Part shown: one piece after another, positions 1 to 11,185 of the stretch
Position numbering within the stretch: position 1 is the stretch's first letter
How the letters are laid out: every line of letters begins with the position of its first letter
Assembly: GCA_022496185.1 (NCBI GenBank)
Contig: WTXG01000005.1
Coordinates: 620,001-684,000 of the forward strand
Length of the DNA: 64,000 nt
Source: Multifurca ochricompacta
Taxonomy: Eukaryota > Basidiomycota > Agaricomycetes > Russulales > Russulaceae
Direction of reading: 5' to 3'
The notes under the pieces: model-generated
Seen by the model: only the letters and a program-made list of their open reading frames with translations
What the model was told of the DNA's origin: nothing
Databases searched by the model: none
Made by a program: the position numbers and the translations under genes

Positions 1-505
1 GGAAACGTGTTACTTACGAAGGGTGCAATTCCTTCACTGGCAATCATTCCCTTGGGCCGCCTCGACGTATTCGCAGTGACCACAGTCACGTACGTATCAA
101 CCCCTGTTGACGGTCAGGAATATCAGATAGCAGATCTTGACTCATGCGTCTCTTTTAAGTATCGGCGACGGCGGGTATACGATCCCATGGTTGCACCTCA
201 CGCAGCTCAATGTGCCAACGCACTACGACCTTTTTGGGTTGTCCCTCGTTGAGTTCCAACAAACACTTCGAAACACGACGGCGGAGGCCCCGTCCAGTAT
301 CAAGCACAACGCCAGCAGCACTCAGCCCAGTTCGAGCCAGCTTGCAAACAGTGTTAACTCTGTGGCGAATGTCGGAACGAGTGATGTTGGGTCGGTCGGG
401 GTTCAAGTCACGAGCGTGGGGGATAGTGCAATGAGTGGTATTTTGAAACCGCGGCAGACACAAGCCCCCGCTCCGACTGACATTTATACTGGCTCTGACT
501 CTTAG
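1..505 (+). CDS. 3' end of an unidentified gene (5' truncated by window)
   Basis: An open frame runs from about 131 to the stop at 505. Its first ~45 residues look structured (a GDGGYTIPWLHL stretch). The last ~75 residues are Ser/Thr/Val/Gln-rich and low in complexity, as in disordered or glycosylated fungal tails. A second open stretch at 1-93 in another frame ends at a GT and could join at 131 in phase. That would need a 37-nt intron, shorter than any other in the window, so the junction is doubtful. I do not recognise the family. It is convergent with the weak reverse-strand ORF that ends at 502. It could equally be a secreted protein or a disordered nuclear protein. Confidence 0.4.
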
Positions 506-884
506 GAATGAACTCCCCTGTCGAGAGCCTTCACCTCTCTTAATTTCTTGCCGTCTGCACGAGGTGAGATCCCCCATCCTGTAGGCTCATTTTCCCGGAC
601 GATGATCACTTCAAAAGCTTGTATTCTCGTCACAATATACCCTAGGCATATCGCGGGTCCATCGCCCACGAGTTGTTGTTTCGCACTTTCAACTGCTACT
701 ATACGAATTCCCATGTGGCCATACCCCTCTCGTACCTGTAAAGGATAAGAAAGGTTGTTTTGACTGTAGTTATCTCTTCAATCTAATACTGCCTACCTGA
801 GACAAAGCCACAACGCCACGCCCGACCAGAATGCTTCACAGAACACGCGAAGATCCCTTGCATGAAGGGATGTGAAGGATGGCG
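502..884 (-). CDS. Possible unidentified gene, C-terminal exons
   Basis: On the reverse strand an exon from 736 to the stop at 502 follows an acceptor TTTACAG. It joins in phase to an exon ending near 797 with a good donor (GTAGGC). Together they give about 90 residues with mixed hydrophobic and charged composition, including GPAICLGYIVTRIQAF and ending in ALDRGVHS. The 5' end is not resolved: a stop lies just upstream of 835 in the same frame, and no ATG is obvious. I do not recognise the product. It may be a short or decayed gene, or a chance ORF. The 3' end overlaps the forward gene's stop by a few bases. Confidence 0.25.
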
Positions 885-1104
885 ATACCCCAAAGTGACT
901 ACGTGGAGGCGATGGTGCGGTGATCAAAGGGGACCGCCATTATTGCGAACGAACGGGAACCGCCTCACGCAATTAGCAATGGAGCTTGCCATGAAACCCG
1001 GGCTGACCAGACGATCACGGGAATGAGGGGAACGTAAACTGGTATTCAGACGTCCAGCGAGTCTATGAAGCAGTAAGAGGTCACGAATAACGTAGATACT
1101 GTGG

Positions 1105-2426
1105 TTACGCGGGGGGTAAGAATGCAGACCACAGCACAATGCTCGTCGCGCCCCACAGTACAGCCCAGACGACATACGCTCGGCCCCACCGTGGCCGTTC
1201 AACGAGTAACGCGGCAGCAGCCCAATATGTGCTCGGAAGAGCTGGCAACAATCGGAGTGCGATTTGCGTATGGGCGTTTGTGAGTAAAGTCACACAGAGA
1301 AGCGTGGCATGGATTGCGTGTACTGTCGTTGTCAGTGGTTTGAGACCTCCCGATTTACCAAGGATAAGTAAAAAAACGTGGGAAAGGCTGTAAAAAAAGA
1401 GGGGAATGAGGAGTGGGAGAGCGAGAACGATATTGGGGAGCTGGGCAGGGGTCCAATATGAGAGGAATTCAACATGCCAATAAGTACGTTGGACGTAAGT
1501 ATAAATTGAGGGTATGAGGTAGTTGCACCAAGATGGCAACCCAGCGTCGTTTTCGATGGTCGTAAAACAGAAAGTGTTGTAGGCGTAGAGTTGGTGAAGT
1601 AGTGATGGCAAGAGGGGGAGCAGTGCATGGAAACAGCCAGCAATCACAACACTTAGGGGTGGAAGAGTAGAAGATAGGATAAAAGGGTGGATTAAGAGGG
1701 ACCAAGGAACATAGAGGGCAAGGAGGACACCGTTTGAGCGGAAGGTGGCTGCAATGGTGAAGTATAGCGAGGCGCGGAGGTAGCGTGCTGAAGCACAGGC
1801 AAGCATTCCTGAAGTACGCAATGCTCAGAGCTCAGAACAGAATTCAAGAACAAAAAAACACTGGGGTTATTCATGGAGGCAGGGCTTAACGCACCTTTGT
1901 AGGAAAGAAGTGTAAATATGGGTTCGGCATATGACGCAAAGTACAATGTGACGGGACTCGCTGGGAGAAGGGACAGAAGTGCGGTGAGCAGAGCAAAGGA
2001 GGGTGAGCGAAAATGGGTCAACGTGAGTCGGTAGATGGAACGAGTAGTGGGTATCGCAATCAAGGCATGGAAGAAGGCCACCCAAGCGAGGGTGGAGGTC
2101 GTGTCGTTGGCAACAAGCTCTGGGAGGCGCGTAGCGAGACGCAGGAGGAAAGGTACACCGGGAAAGAATGCCCAATGGTGTTCATAGGAATAGCCATCTT
2201 TTGCAATAGCCGTAAAATGGAAAGTATCCCATCGGAGTAGAGACGATGTAACGGAAGGCGGAAGGAGGGTGCGAGGGGAAGCATCAAAGAGGGGGAGATA
2301 AGAGGAAGTTAGGTAGAGCAAGAAAGCAACTGAAATACGGGAGAGTACGGTTAACACATCGAGGAGAAGGAGTTCGTGTTCTCTCGTTTCATGATTTGAA
2401 TCGACGTCGACAACGTTGACCATCAT
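1105..2426 (-). CDS. GPI18: GPI mannosyltransferase 2 (PIG-V family)
   Basis: This ER enzyme adds the second mannose to the GPI-anchor core. Two exons (2426-1895 and 1808-1105, intron of 86 nt) give 411 residues, close to yeast Gpi18. The family signature RWDTFHF lies near residues 65-71, followed by GYSYEHHWAFFPG. After the intron the conserved GMLACASARY and FRSNG motifs appear. The protein is hydrophobic throughout, with many predicted membrane segments, as expected for a multispanning ER glycosyltransferase. The frame extends upstream to 2474 through a GTG, but the ATG at 2426 is the first methionine. It is divergent from the peroxin gene, with 97 bp between start codons. Confidence 0.93.
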
Positions 2427-2523
2427 ATCGTCGTCGGTGGTTCCCTGGCCGTGTTGACGCCGCCACCAGCTCACCGCATTGCCACGAAGCCTCCCTCGAC
2501 CTCCCTCAACCTCCCTCTTAAAT

Positions 2524-4087
2524 ATGCATCATCGAACGGTCTCTCAACCGCCTCTTTCACCTACACCTACACATACACAAGACCAGGAACAGCCAGACAA
2601 GTCGGACACGGACGAGCAACCTGCGGATGTGGATGCATTAGCCGGCGCACCCACTCTTATCGACTTTCTTCATACCATCCCTGCTCCTTTGGTTGCCCTC
2701 CTCATTCGCCTAGCCCCCTTAGTTTCCTCTCTGCGTCATGTAGCTCAAATACTTAGTTGGCAAGCATCTTGGGTGGATAGCTCCCTGCTTCTCGCTGCTT
2801 GGTGGGCTCTCGTTCTGTTTGCCGATTCGGCGTTCAGGTGCTTGTTGTTCTCTTCATTCTATGCAATAATAATGATTTGACAACCTCAATCAGATATTTC
2901 CTCCCCGTCATAATCGCATCCGCTATAGTGTGCTTCAGAAGACGACAACCACCGAAACACATATCACAGCCTATTACTGAGATGTCTATCCAAGCCGCAA
3001 CTAGGGACCTCGCTGCTCTCCTTGTCCTCCTCCCCCCTTTCCCCGCCATACCACCATCTCTTTCTTCCTCTGTATTTCCTACGACTGCTCTTTTCCGTGC
3101 ATGTGCAATTGCGTCCATACCTTACCTTGTCCTCACCTACCTCGTCCCCGTACGCGTTCTAGTTGGCCTCTTGGGCACCATCATCTTGACCTACCGCGCA
3201 CCCTTCGCACATCTGTTGCGTGCTGCTCTCTGGCGCAGTTCCTTCTTCCGCTGGGCCTTGTACCGTTCTTGGGCCGAGCTTTCTGGAATGGCCACGCCCG
3301 CCTCAATTTCTTCCCAATATACCAACGCCGCAGCTGTGGCCCAGAGCGCCAAAACGACGATCACAGCACAACTCCGTTTTTCCTTTACAGTGTATGAGAA
3401 TCAGCGCTGGTGGATGGGGCTTGACTGGACCGCCGCGCTACTCCCGGGAGAGCGACCTTCATGGTGCAGCGCTTCGCAAGCGCCGCTCCCACCGCCTGCC
3501 GCTTTCGCGCTACCTGCGCCTACTACCGTTTTTTTACCTATTGACGGAAAGTCCGATACGCGTGAACAGCGCACTGCAACGTGGGTGTGGGCAGAACCCG
3601 AGTGGCGCGTTATCGTGCGGCGAGATGGAGAATCGCCGGCGGAGATTGGAGGCGTGGAAAATACTGAGGAGACAGATGCGGATGGGTGGGTGTATGGCGA
3701 TAATAAGTGGGAGAGTCACAGTGGCAAAGGCGGGATTGGCAAAGTTTGTGTCCCTTTCGTGGCTTCTCTGCTGTGCTCACGCTGATCTTGTAGTACACGC
3801 GTTATCGTTGCTGGACACGAATCGCCGTTCTGACTGAGACTACAGAACGCGTAGGACCTGGGCCAACGGGCGTTTTGCGTGAGGATGGGGATCTGCACCC
3901 TCTCGACACGTTCGCCGGTGGCCAAGCTAAGGAGGCTAGTGCCGAGAAAGAAAATGATAAAAAGGAAAGTTCATCTGGGTCAGGGCATTCCTCGTCCCCG
4001 AATGAAAGGCGCAAGTCGATCGTACTAGGTGTTGTTGGAAATGCTCTTAGGCAGAGACTGCAGGCAGCAGTATCGGGCTCACACTGA
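2524..4087 (+). CDS. Pex24/Pex29-type peroxin with dysferlin domains
   Basis: This is an integral peroxisomal membrane protein of the Pex24/28/29/30 family, which controls peroxisome number and ER-peroxisome contacts. Exons 2524-2837, 2894-3743 and 3794-4087 give 485 residues. The N-terminal half has several hydrophobic segments (about residues 65-215). The dysferlin N motif is at about residue 270 (YENQRWW then LDWT and ERPSW). The dysferlin C part reads WVWAEPEWRV, DGWVYGDNKW and, across the last intron, KYTRYRCWTR. The tail is Ser/Lys/Glu-rich. The frame is open upstream to 2479, but the first ATG is at 2524. I infer peroxisomal rather than ER location from the family. Confidence 0.88.
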
Positions 4088-4282
4088 TGTTGAGATTATG
4101 AGATACGATCATCTCAATCACTAGAAGTATGTTGTTATTGTATCAGTATCATAGGACACGGCTATCCCATCTTCACGCGGGCTACATTTCTTTTTTACCT
4201 TTCCTTGCAAGCAGAAGCAAGGGCAAGGGAATACTTATTATCTTATCAATACGCTTATCTCCTGACCATCACCATACCTCTC

Positions 4283-5649
4283 ATGAGTGAGAGAAAGCCT
4301 CTCTTATCCAAGCCGAAGCATCTGAAAGAGACAAAGCATGTCCTCGTCATCCACGGAGGAGCGGGTACGATATTGCGTGAGAGATCCTCGCCTGAGCAGC
4401 AAGCACGCTACCATGCCGGCCTGCGCGCAGCTCTACAGGCTGGATACGCAATCCTGAGTTCAGGTGGCGAGGCTATGGATGCTGTTGTCGCAGCCGTGAG
4501 CGTGATGGAAGGCAAGTTCCATCACCCTCTAAGTGAAGATGAAACCGACGCCGCTTGATGAACCATATCTTCTTCAGACAATCCTATCTTCAACTCCGGT
4601 AAAGGCGCCGTTTTTAACTCAGCTGGTTTCGTGCGTACATCGTACACTCTCCTCTCGGGCTGTGTAAGCTCAATAACCTACGCTTGCACAGAATGAGCTC
4701 GAAGCATCGCTGGCACTCTCCCGTCCGCCCGCGTCACACTCTTATATCCCGGCCTCGCGTCGAGCGCTCGCACTGTCTCTCCTCACACGGACACGCAATC
4801 CCTCGCAGCTCGCACAGGCTCTCTACCTCTCCCCGGCCAATGCACCTCACCCCTTCCTCTCTGGGGCCACTGCAGAAGACCTTGGTGGCCTCCCGCTCGT
4901 TGATCCATCTTACTTCTACACTCCTACACGTTGGCGTGAGCACCGGCGTGGACTGGGGCTGCCTGAGGACGATGCACCTGGGGGAGGCGACGGTAAGAAA
5001 GGCGACGAGGACCTACTAGACATCATGCCAACGGGCACGGTCGGCGCGGTCGCGCTCGACATGCGCGGGTGCGTCGCTGTGTGTACATCCACTGGTGGTC
5101 GTACGAACAAGCTCCCTGGCCGTATCGGGGATACGCCCCATCACGGTGCAGGATTCTGGGCGGAGGAGTGGCCAGTGCGGCGTTGGTGGTGGGCACCCCG
5201 CAAGTGGGGGAGCAAGATGCGCTCAGTGGGAGTGAGTGGAACGGGCGATGGCGATGTGCGTCTGGTTTCCATGCTGTTGATGGGCGATCAAGGGTGTAAT
5301 GATGGTTTCTTTCTCTGCGTTCGCCGCTAGTACTTTATTCGACAGAATACGGCAGCAACACTAGCACGCCGGATGCAGTACCTTGATGAGCCGCTTCACA
5401 AGGCTGCTCAGTGGGTTACCGAGGCGCTGCGCAAGGAGGACGGCGCTGGTGGCGTCATCGCTTTGGACAGCGAAGGCAACGGTAAGTTATATATTTTAAT
5501 CAAAGATTCCCCGTATCAGTGGGTGCGTTAGCTAATAAGTAATTGAGATAGTTGCGACGCCACTGAACTGTCCGGGTATGTACCGTGGCCTTGTACGCGA
5601 AGATGGTGTACCAAAGACTGCCATTTTCGATGACGAGGTGTTGGAATGA
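4283..5649 (+). CDS. Isoaspartyl peptidase / L-asparaginase (Ntn hydrolase)
   Basis: This Thr-type N-terminal-nucleophile hydrolase cleaves beta-aspartyl dipeptides and asparagine, maturing by autocleavage. Exons 4283-4511, 4578-4630, 4692-5255, 5331-5481 and 5552-5649 give 364 residues. Visible motifs are VIHGGAGT near the N-terminus, NPIFNSGKGAVFN across the first intron, and GTVGAVALD with the likely nucleophile Thr at about residue 210. STGGRTNKLPGRIGDTP and VSGTGDGD|YFIRQ follow. The first intron is GC-AG (donor GCAAGT); without removing it the frame stops at 4557. About 30 extra residues sit between the two halves. It is probably cytosolic, as no signal peptide is seen. Confidence 0.93.
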
Positions 5650-6286
5650 AGTCACTACAGTAACGCATAGGTTCGATTACAGTAACACTGATCAGAAATT
5701 GTAGAGGACTGTGTGCGTTCAAGCAGCAGTCGATTGTCGGTTAGTTATAGTTAGTCGAGGAGCGTGGCCTTGCGTGTCACGTGTTAAGGCACGTGTTATA
5801 CACGCGTAAAGGCGCGTGGCGCGTTTGGTCGCATTCGCATTCGCATACACACTCATCTGTTTTGCGACTGACAGAGGAGGTGAAGTGTTCATCGTTTAGT
5901 GCTGAACATTGATCCCAATATTGATAGGTTTAGTAAGCTACCAACAGCCAGGCGGAATAACTTTTCCTTTTCTTCACTTGTACAAGTCATGGACGGAGGG
6001 TACTCTTCTCTTTTCGGTGATGCCAGCAGAATAGAGTCCCATCATATCGAGGTACTAGCACTCGGTATCTTACTTTCTTCGATGAGGCTTACACATATGC
6101 ATAATTGCTTCCTTGTCCATAGTATAGCAAAAGCTCCAGGGCGAAATGCCGCGGAAAGCGCTGTTTCGGCTCCCTCATTGGCCAGGGCGAGCTCCGCTAT
6201 GGCCATGGATTCAGAAACTCCTACGGTGAGACCGTGCGGTGGTTTCATTGGTGAGCTCGAGCATTCCTAGTTTTCCATCAGTCTCA
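5650..6286. other. Intergenic, promoter of HLTF-like gene
   Basis: Apart from the paired CACGTG sites I see no gene. Short ORFs at 5899-6270 are not supported by motifs. An upstream first exon of the HLTF-like gene (for instance from the ATG at 6199) cannot be ruled out, because the HLTF frame is open back to about 6239. Confidence 0.4.
5778..5795. promoter_or_regulatory. Paired CACGTG E-boxes
   Basis: Two perfect CACGTG palindromes start at 5778 and 5790, twelve bases apart, in the gap between the asparaginase stop and the HLTF-like gene. The surrounding sequence repeats GCGTG and CGCG motifs. CACGTG is the core site of fungal bHLH factors. Binding here is an inference. Confidence 0.35.
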
Positions 6287-9200
6287 ATGAGACGTGCATA
6301 CCACAGGGGCTGTGTGACACCTCAGATTTTGGGAAATCTCTCCTCATATGGTGTTGAGCGTATCGCAGGCTTTTCAGGTTTGGGTACGGAAGACCAGACG
6401 CGCGTGGGCTTGGCGTTGCAAAGGCGACGCATAGGCCAGGCAGATCTTACGACATTTCCGTCATTTTCACAGCCAGACTTGCCATCTTCCCAGCCGACGT
6501 CCACTCAGAGACCTGCACCAAGCAAGAAGAAGAAACGTAAGGCTGAAACAATGTCAGGACCGTCACGGGACCAGGACGTCACAGCACCTTCACCGATGCA
6601 GGCTGCCTCTCACCGAGCGGCGATAGGAGGTGCAGCTTGGGAAGAAGGTGCTGATGCCGAGGAAATCGTGGAGGAGCAAGTTGATGAATTATATTGTACC
6701 TTGTCTTCCAATGTGGTAGGTGTACAATACTACAAAGGTGTGTCTTACTCTCTGGTCGGTATTACGGGCCTGTCACAAGGGTTTGTATGATAGGCCTTGT
6801 TGATGCTGGGGAGCAAGTTCGTCTCATAAGGGAACCGCACAACAGATACGATCGGTAGGTAACTACCAGAGCTCCAGCTGATGATGTATTTATCTCACAC
6901 CTGGTGGGCGGTTAGAAATGCCATCGCAGTACAGAACATAAATCGCACTCAAGTCGGTCATATCCCTCGGCAAACAGCTGTCAAGCTCGCACCCCTCATT
7001 GATGCGGGTCTAATCACGGTAGAGGGGACTATGAATCAGGGAAATTGTAAGTGAGGGTCACCTGATCCTGTATCTTTCGTGTTAATTTTTGCTAGTGCGC
7101 AGCTTCGACTATTCCTTGTCTGTGTGAGTGGAAGGAGGGCATATGCGATCTACAGCTAAACAAAGTGCAGTACCCTGATGATGTACGGAGCTGCCGACAA
7201 ACGCAACCAAATTGAGCCTCTGCTTCGCTGGGCCATTCCGGCTCATCACAGGCCTTCTCTTCCCAGCACGCGTCCGTACGACGCGGCCACATCCCACGCA
7301 TCTTATACAGTACATGGATTCACTGGCTACGACCTATCAATGTCCTCCGGATATGATTCACGTATTTCCTCCAGTTATGGCATACAGAATTCCTCTGCTT
7401 CCCAGACCGCAGAAGCCCTCCAGAAGCAACAGGAGGAATCTCGTCGCGCACGGGAACTCAGACAAATGCTCACGAATTTCGAAAGGGTTGACGACGAGGG
7501 CCGTCGCAGCTCGCTTCTTGATACTTTGTGCTCAGCTGAAGATGTCTTGAACTTGCCAGAGCACCCTAACCCACCTGGCATCGCAAGCGGGGAGCTCCGC
7601 GTTGACTTGTTGAGACATCAGGTACGTGGCTACTCCACTATGCGAGATCTTGAATATACTCACTCCCCTGGCCTATCAATAGAAGCAGGCGCTACAGTGG
7701 GCGATTGAGCACGAAAATCCGAAGCTCCCCACGAAAGAGGAGGATCAGCTGGTGCAGTTCTGGCAGTACAGAAATACCGGCTCCAAGGTGCGTTCAGTCC
7801 CTTAATCGCATTTAGTCGGCACTTGACCAACCTTCAATGCAGGCATATTATTATAATGGTACGCATTCGTTGTAAATGGATTGGACGCGGTGGGGTTGAT
7901 GTTACCCACTAGTTGTAACAAAGACACCTCAAGAAGCACCACCCGCACTTGGGAGGGGTGCTTTGTGTGGCGATAGCATGGGCTTGGTACTTGGTCACCT
8001 GTGCCTTCACGCGTTAACTTACATTTGCGACACACAGGGGAAGACTTTGACAATGATTGCCCTCATTCTCGCAACGAAGAATGACATCTCCTCAGAGTTT
8101 AGCAATAGCACACTCATAGGCACGTTCGTCGTAATTTCAGCCCTTTCCATGGCTGAAATGCGTGTCAGTCGTCCCACTTTCCGTGCTATCCAACTGGGAA
8201 AAGCAGATTCAAGACCACTGCGTGCCTGAGGCTTTGAGTTACGTCATGTACTACGGCGCTGGCCGTGATATGTCCGCGAAGGACTTGCAGAAGTGTGACG
8301 TTGTCGTGACCACATACCAAACGGTTGTCGGTGAGCATAACGGTTCCACCGACGAGGTCGTAAGTAAGAAGCGGAAAAAATCTGTGAGCGGCTTGTTTGG
8401 AGTACAATGGAAGGTACATTTCTCCTCGTCTGGCTCGTGCTTACTCACAAGGCTGATTCGACACGGCTATAGCGCATCGTTCTAGATGAGGGCCACAATA
8501 TACGAAACCCTAGGACGAAGATGGCCAAATCAGTGTACGCGCTTAATGCACAGCGACGTTGGGTTCTGACAGGAACACCAATAGTGAGCTTCATTGAGTT
8601 CTCGACTGACTTGCGTTAACGTCCGAGAACTTGGTGTAGATTAACTCTCCACAGGTGATTTCCAGTACTGCTTCACAGTAATCATATGCTTACCAAACGG
8701 CTAGGATTTAGGCTCCGTCCTCACATTCCTCAGGGTCTGCTGCCCTCTTGACAATCCTGACTTCCAGACTCGCTTGCTGCTCCGCCCATTAAAGTCTGGA
8801 AATCCTTCAGGCGCAGAATTACTTCGCGTAAGCATTATTGAAACACCAATAATTCCGACTTAATGGTTGTCCAGGCCATTATGTCGCAGATCTGCATTCG
8901 ACGGACAAAGGAGGTGAATGAATCTAAAATGAGAATGAGTCCACTCTTATGTACGTTTGTTGATTGCGACACAGATGCAAGACAGCGATGGGAATCATCT
9001 TGTCCCATTGCCAGAGGTTCGTCCAAAGTCTAATCTTGTCTGGCAAAGTCGTCAATTTCCAATCCTCTAGATAGAAATGACGGTCGTCCCCGTCACCCTG
9101 AATCCTGAAGCAAGAGTATGGTACCTTTCAGACCTCCGCACTTGACCTAACTATGGCGCCAGGAGCTATATGACAATGTCGAGCAATTGTCCAAAGAACT

Positions 9201-11061
9201 TATTGAAGGCTTTTTGCTGAAGCAAGCCAGTGCTCTGTCCTCCTTATCCGTATGGCATATACTTTTTCTGTATTGTGCGTTGTCCACATGACATTAGTTC
9301 TCAACCAATGCTCTGAGCATGCTTACTCGTCTACGCCAGCTAGCACTTCACCCTGGCCTCATTCCAAGTGACTATCTGGACCAATTGCGTCTCAAAGATA
9401 AGGATAATGACGACAGCGCTATGCAAATTACCCCAGAGCAGAAAGCGTTCTTGCAAAGTCTTCTTTTGCAAGCCATTGAGGACAACGAGGAATGCCCCAT
9501 TTGTTTTGGTGTGCTAGATGATCCCCGGATCACCGCTTGCTCGCACAGGTTCTGCTTAGCTTGGTAAGTCAACCCAATCCAAACTGTACAGGGAAAGGGC
9601 AAGCTAAGCAAAAATTAGCATTGAGGAAGTCGTTACTCGTGATGCTAGGTGTCCTATGGATCGTCGGCCTCTCCGCCTTGGAGATTTCATCGAACCTCCA
9701 ACCGAGTTGACACAAGCGCCCATTCACATGGGGGATGACATTGACGAGGTAACCGCTTTGCGCGCAGGGTCTTCTGCAAAAATAGACCAGTTACTACATC
9801 TCTTGCAACTGACACCAGAGAAGGAGAAGTCGCTGGTGTTCTCTCAGTTCACCTCTTTTTTGGATAAGGCATGTTTACTGTTTCGACCATACCAGATTTA
9901 CCCGTGCTGACAGGTAGTCTAAAAGATCGCAGAGGTCCTCGATAAAGAAGGGTCGGTACTCCATCTCGCTTGGATCTTCTGTTACTCAAATCCCATCTAT
10001 CACTGCAGTATTCCGTACGTTCGATTCGATGGAAAGATGTCTGCCAAAAGGCGACAGGAAACGCTTGAGACATTCTGCGTCCCAGTTGAACAAGATACAC
10101 GTGAATTCGCAGATGCCCGCTCTAATTCACATACCTCGGTGTCCGAGGCACTGCCAATGAGACGCAGAGCTCTCCCCCAACGGCTTCGTGCAGTCATCGC
10201 TGGGGAGAGACGTCCAGATGCTGCGGCCCTGTCAGTTAACAGTGACGATGACGATGAATTCGTGCCACACGTTGATGTCGACAACGATGACGACACTGGC
10301 ACACGAAGTACGAAGGGAAAGGGAAAGGCCAGAGGCACATGCAAGGCGGCTACTGGGTCGCGCCACGGGGACACCACCGTGTATGGGACGCAAATTACGA
10401 ACGTGGTCAACCCTAGAGTCATGCTCATCTCCTTGAAGGCTGGTGCACTTGGGCTCAATTTGACAGTTGCAAACAACATTTATCTGTGAGTATTTCCTTA
10501 AATTACCATAGACTAGGCTGATGCTGAAATAAATAGCATGGACCCGTAAGCCTAGAAGCAACAAGACCAGCCCAGAGACTAATGTCCTTTCTTTCAGCTG
10601 GTGGCAAGAAGGCATCGAGAGTCAAGCAATCGATAGATGCAATAGGTAAGAACGCATTAACTCTGAGATGTACAGTTCGAGAAACACTTGCACAGAATTG
10701 GCCAGAGAAGAAATGTCCATGTATACCAGCTCATTGCAGAAAATACGGTCGAGTCAAAGGTACTCAAGGGTTCACTCTTGTAATCACGCTGTTTAAAGTC
10801 CACCGTCAGGTTCTTGAAATACAAGAAAGGAAAAAAAAGTTGATTAAAGAGGTGACCTCCAATATCGGCAATAGTGTGAATGCAACATTAATATCTGCTC
10901 CGTAGGCGTTTTCGGGAATGAGGGGCAGTGAGACACCACGCCAGAAGAAAGAGGCGAGGTTGCAAGGTTTGTTATCTTCCTCTGAACTGGCAGAAAGCAC
11001 CCATGACACAGGCGTAGATCTAGTCGAGCTCTTTGGCATAAGAAGACAGACTGCCTGTTAG
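6287..11061 (+). CDS. HLTF/Rad5-type HIRAN-SNF2-RING protein
   Basis: This is a SWI2/SNF2 translocase and RING ubiquitin ligase of the HLTF/Rad5 class, acting in damage tolerance and fork remodelling. There are 27 exons: 6287-6737, 6794-6854, 6916-7046, 7096-7123, 7171-7621, 7683-7787, 7843-7858, 7913-7986, 8038-8119, 8169-8413, 8473-8583, 8640-8654, 8705-8827, 8875-8913, 8975-9016, 9071-9115, 9163-9249, 9298-9563, 9619-9868, 9926-9951, 10009-10485, 10537-10545, 10598-10645, 10696-10759, 10810-10851, 10906-10966, 11012-11061 (1132 aa). Domains are HIRAN at about 135-230, Walker A DSMGLGKT at ~437, [10 protein letters not shown] at ~552, a C3HC4 RING at ~767-808 inside the helicase, and DRCNRIGQ at ~1060. 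Two introns are GC-AG. An acidic insert of about 110 residues splits the C-terminal helicase lobe. The start codon is the least certain part. Confidence 0.93.
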
Positions 11062-11185
11062 CCTGCGAGGGATTAACGCACGAACCAAGCGAACGACCAG
11101 CGCGTCACTCTACCCTGTACGTACACCGTCTTTGTAATGTATCTACCTCTACCTCTACCTCTACCTAATCCAATACACTGCCTGT

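Noticed and set aside
4500..4559. Premature stop in the asparaginase gene at 4557
   Set aside because: It lies inside a GC-AG intron (4512-4577); removing it restores NPIFNSGKG in frame.
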